The notes beneath the pieces were generated by a model. That model did no database searches. It was not told where the DNA came from and was given only the letters and a program-made list of their open reading frames with translations. From CAYQJL01 sp964573295 (lineage in GTDB: Bacteria; Eisenbacteria; RBG-16-71-46; CAIMUX01; WJJG01), in the NCBI GenBank assembly GCA_964573295.1, contig CAZNJE010000018.1, positions 1 to 64,000 of the forward strand: a DNA stretch of 64,000 nucleotides. Direction: 5' to 3'. The translations under genes were made by a program, and so were the position numbers. The first letter of the stretch is position 1. Each line of letters begins with the position of its first letter. Below, piece by piece: positions 62,236 to 64,000 of the stretch.

Positions 62236-63639
62236 CCGCTCGGCGTCGGGCGGCACCACCTCGCTCAACGAGTCCGATCGCGACGCGGGCACCTCGGCCT
62301 CCCTGAGCATCGCTTCGGCCAGGTGGGTCGTGTAGTTGCCGCTCCGGAAGGCCCCGTTGCGAAGAACCTGGAGGTGGAAGGGAATGGTCGTCTCGATCCC
62401 CTCGACGATGAGTTCGCCGAGCGCGCGGCGCATGCGGGTCAGGGCTTCCTCGCGGGATGGGCCGCGCACGATCAGCTTCCCGATGAGCGAGTCGTAGTAG
62501 GGAGAAATGCGGTAGCCCGGATAGACATGGGTGTCCATCCGCACGCCCAGCCCTCCGGGTGGATAGAAGAACGCGACCTCTCCCGGGCAGGGACGGAAAT
62601 GCTTGTTCGGATCCTCGGCGTTGATCCGGCACTCGATGGCGCACCCGGAGAGCGTGATCTCGTCCTGGCGCATCGGAAGCGGCTGGCCGTCGGCAAGCTC
62701 GATCTGTAGGCGGACCAGGTCGTACCCGGTGGCTTCCTCGGTGACCGGGTGTTCCACCTGCAACCGGGCGTTCATCTCCATGAAGTACATGTTCCCGTCG
62801 GCCGCGAGCAGGAACTCCATCGTGCCCAAACTCGAGTACCCCACCGCCTGCGCACCGGCCACCGCATGGGCGCCCAGACTGCGCCGGACTTCGTCATCCA
62901 GGGCGGGGCTGGGCGATTCTTCCACCAGCTTCTGGTGGCGGCGCTGGACCGAGCAGTCGCGCTCGAAGAAGTGCACCACGTTGCCCTGGCGGTCGCCGGC
63001 CAGCTGCACCTCGATGTGCCGGGGGTCGACGATGAACTTCTCCAGGTACAGATCGCCGTTCCCGAAGGCGGCCACGGCCTCCGCCGATGCCATGCGGAAG
63101 GCGGCTTCGAGTTCCTTGGAACGGTGCACCAGGCGCATGCCCTTGCCCCCGCCCCCATCCCGGGCCTTCAAGAGGACCGGATAGCCCAGCTCCTCGGCCA
63201 AACGACGCGCCTCGGCCACCGACTCGACGATGCCTTCGCTGCCCGGCGTGACCGGCACGCCGGCGGCGCGCATGACCGCCTTGGCCTGGGACTTGTCGCC
63301 CATCTTGTGGATCACCTCGGGACGCGGCCCGATGAAGCGGAATCCCGAGTTCTCGCACGCGTCGGCGAAACGGTGATTCTCGGCCAGGAACCCGTAGCCC
63401 GGATGGACGGCATCGGCACCGGTGATCTCGCAGGCGCTGATGATGCGCGTGACGTTCAGGTAGCTCTGCTGGCTGCTGGGCGGCCCGATGCAGACGGCCT
63501 CATCGGCAAGCTTGACGTGGAGCGACTCGCGATCGGCCTCGCTGTAGACGGCCACCGTGGCGATACCCAGTTCATGGGCGGCGCGGATGATGCGCACGGC
63601 GATTTCACCACGGTTCGCAACCAAGATCTTGCGAAACAT
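62233..63639 (-). CDS. accC: Biotin carboxylase of acetyl-CoA carboxylase
   Basis: This 468-residue ATP-grasp enzyme carboxylates biotin on AccB. It has FRKILVANRGEIAVRIIRAA, GYGFLAEN, DGGGGKGMRLV, FERDCSVQRRHQKLVEESPSP, MEMNARLQVEHPVTE and ECRINAEDP, all intact. The last ~20 residues are a non-conserved tail. accB is not adjacent, unlike the common accB-accC order. It is convergent with the Lpt pair, and the stop codon is the first triplet of an array unit. Confidence 0.96.
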   Translation of the reverse strand: MFRKILVANRGEIAVRIIRAAHELGIATVAVYSEADRESLHVKLADEAVCIGPPSSQQSYLNVTRIISACEITGADAVHPGYGFLAENHRFADACENSGFRFIGPRPEVIHKMGDKSQAKAVMRAAGVPVTPGSEGIVESVAEARRLAEELGYPVLLKARDGGGGKGMRLVHRSKELEAAFRMASAEAVAAFGNGDLYLEKFIVDPRHIEVQLAGDRQGNVVHFFERDCSVQRRHQKLVEESPSPALDDEVRRSLGAHAVAGAQAVGYSSLGTMEFLLAADGNMYFMEMNARLQVEHPVTEEATGYDLVRLQIELADGQPLPMRQDEITLSGCAIECRINAEDPNKHFRPCPGEVAFFYPPGGLGVRMDTHVYPGYRISPYYDSLIGKLIVRGPSREEALTRMRRALGELIVEGIETTIPFHLQVLRNGAFRSGNYTTHLAEAMLREAEVPASRSDSLSEVVPPDAER

Positions 63640-63676
63640 CCCCCCCCCATCCAGCGGTGCTATTCGCCGCTCTCCT

Positions 63677-63732
63677 CCAACTCACCGGAACCAACTCACC
63701 GGAACCAACTCACCGGAACCAACTCACCGGAA
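63677..63732. repeat. 14-bp array upstream of accC
   Basis: CCAACTCACCGGAA repeats four times exactly, between the PilT-like stop and the accC start on the minus strand. Confidence 0.96.
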
Positions 63733-63752
63733 CCCGTGCCGCCGGCGCCGGG

Positions 63753-64000
63753 TCACGCGAAACGTTCCCACGGCTTGTCCGGATCGAGGCGGTTGATGTT
63801 GGCCGCGCCTCCTGCACCATCCGGCACTGTTCCTTCGGCATCGCCGGCGTCGCCATCCTCCGAGCCCTCTCCGTCCTCAAAGGCCTCCCACGTGCTGTCG
63901 CTGGTGGCGTGGATCCCCTTGATGCGGAGTTCGAACTCAGCCTGATTGGTGGCGTTGCGAAGAGCCTCTTCGAGCGTGATCAGTCTCTTCTTATACAACG
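63753..64000 (-). CDS. C-terminal end of a PilT-like retraction ATPase (partial)
   Basis: About 80 residues are seen; the gene begins beyond the right edge. The YKKRLITLEEALRNATNQAEFELRIKGI segment is the C-terminal signature of PilT-type ATPases that retract type IV pili. The tail beyond it (SDSTWEAFEDGEG, then an acidic Gly/Asp run and LDPDKPWERFA) is not conserved. It is followed by the 14-bp array and accC. Confidence 0.75.
   Translation of the reverse strand, partial: LYKKRLITLEEALRNATNQAEFELRIKGIHATSDSTWEAFEDGEGSEDGDAGDAEGTVPDGAGGAANINRLDPDKPWERFA

Overview
The window is 64 kb of high-GC DNA with four 100-base N gaps (17264-17363, 23543-23642, 37616-37715, 59034-59133). Every gap lies inside a tandem-repeat array, so this looks like a scaffolded draft or metagenome assembly. 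A SprA-type outer-membrane translocon (type IX secretion), a Bacteroidota-style GlmU-like sugar nucleotidyltransferase, a type III glutamine synthetase and an adjacent LptF/LptG-like pair point to a Gram-negative bacterium of the FCB superphylum. The high GC content suggests a lineage such as Eisenbacteria, Krumholzibacteriota or Gemmatimonadota rather than classical Bacteroidota. This placement is inference from gene content.

Layout. 1-7.2 kb (+): a putative tungsten or molybdenum aldehyde oxidoreductase (AOR) operon. The AOR is divided between two polypeptides. The AOR N-domain is fused to NuoE- and NuoF-like modules (609-4007). The AOR C-domain is fused to a NuoG-like iron-sulfur module (4216-6204). 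A ThiF/MoeB-like and a ThiS/MoaD-like gene follow. 7.7-9.6 kb (+): two tandem paralogous secreted proteins, each with its own leader and hairpin terminator and the same C-terminal peptide. 9.6-17 kb: Xaa-Pro aminopeptidase (-), an orphan NtrC-type regulator, a SpoIIAA-like protein and glutamine synthetase III (+). 18.2-18.5 kb: tRNA-Gly and tRNA-Cys. 18.5-37.1 kb (-): a long exopolysaccharide and sugar-nucleotide locus (Wza-like, Wzz-like, ExeA-like ATPase, BY-kinase-like ATPase, nucleotidyltransferase, phosphodiesterase-like, flippase-like, sugar transferase, two GT4 enzymes, ManC, SPOR lipoprotein, GlmU-like, GalT, GlgA). 37.8-39.7 kb (-): a deoxyhypusine-synthase-like protein and a DUF3108 protein. 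40.1-50.7 kb (-): the canonical rimP-nusA-infB-DUF503-rbfA-truB-ribF-rpsO-pnp cluster. 51-59.4 kb (-): an M28 peptidase and giant SprA. 59.7-62.1 kb (+): an LptF/LptG-like permease pair. 62.2-64 kb (-): biotin carboxylase and the C-terminal end of a PilT-like ATPase.

Two things stand out. First, the AOR is cut at its domain boundary, with a complete NuoE-NuoF-NuoG(N) electron-transfer cassette placed between the halves. If both proteins are made, the active site would have to be assembled from two chains. Second, nearly every intergenic space, and many protein termini and linkers, carry their own short tandem array (9-46 bp units, about 30 arrays, unrelated to one another). Arrays inside reading frames have unit lengths divisible by three. 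Intergenic arrays often do not (10, 11, 13, 14, 16, 20, 22, 23, 46 bp). Several stop codons, one ribosome-binding site and several linkers are built from array sequence, which suggests that array turnover continually remodels gene ends in this genome.
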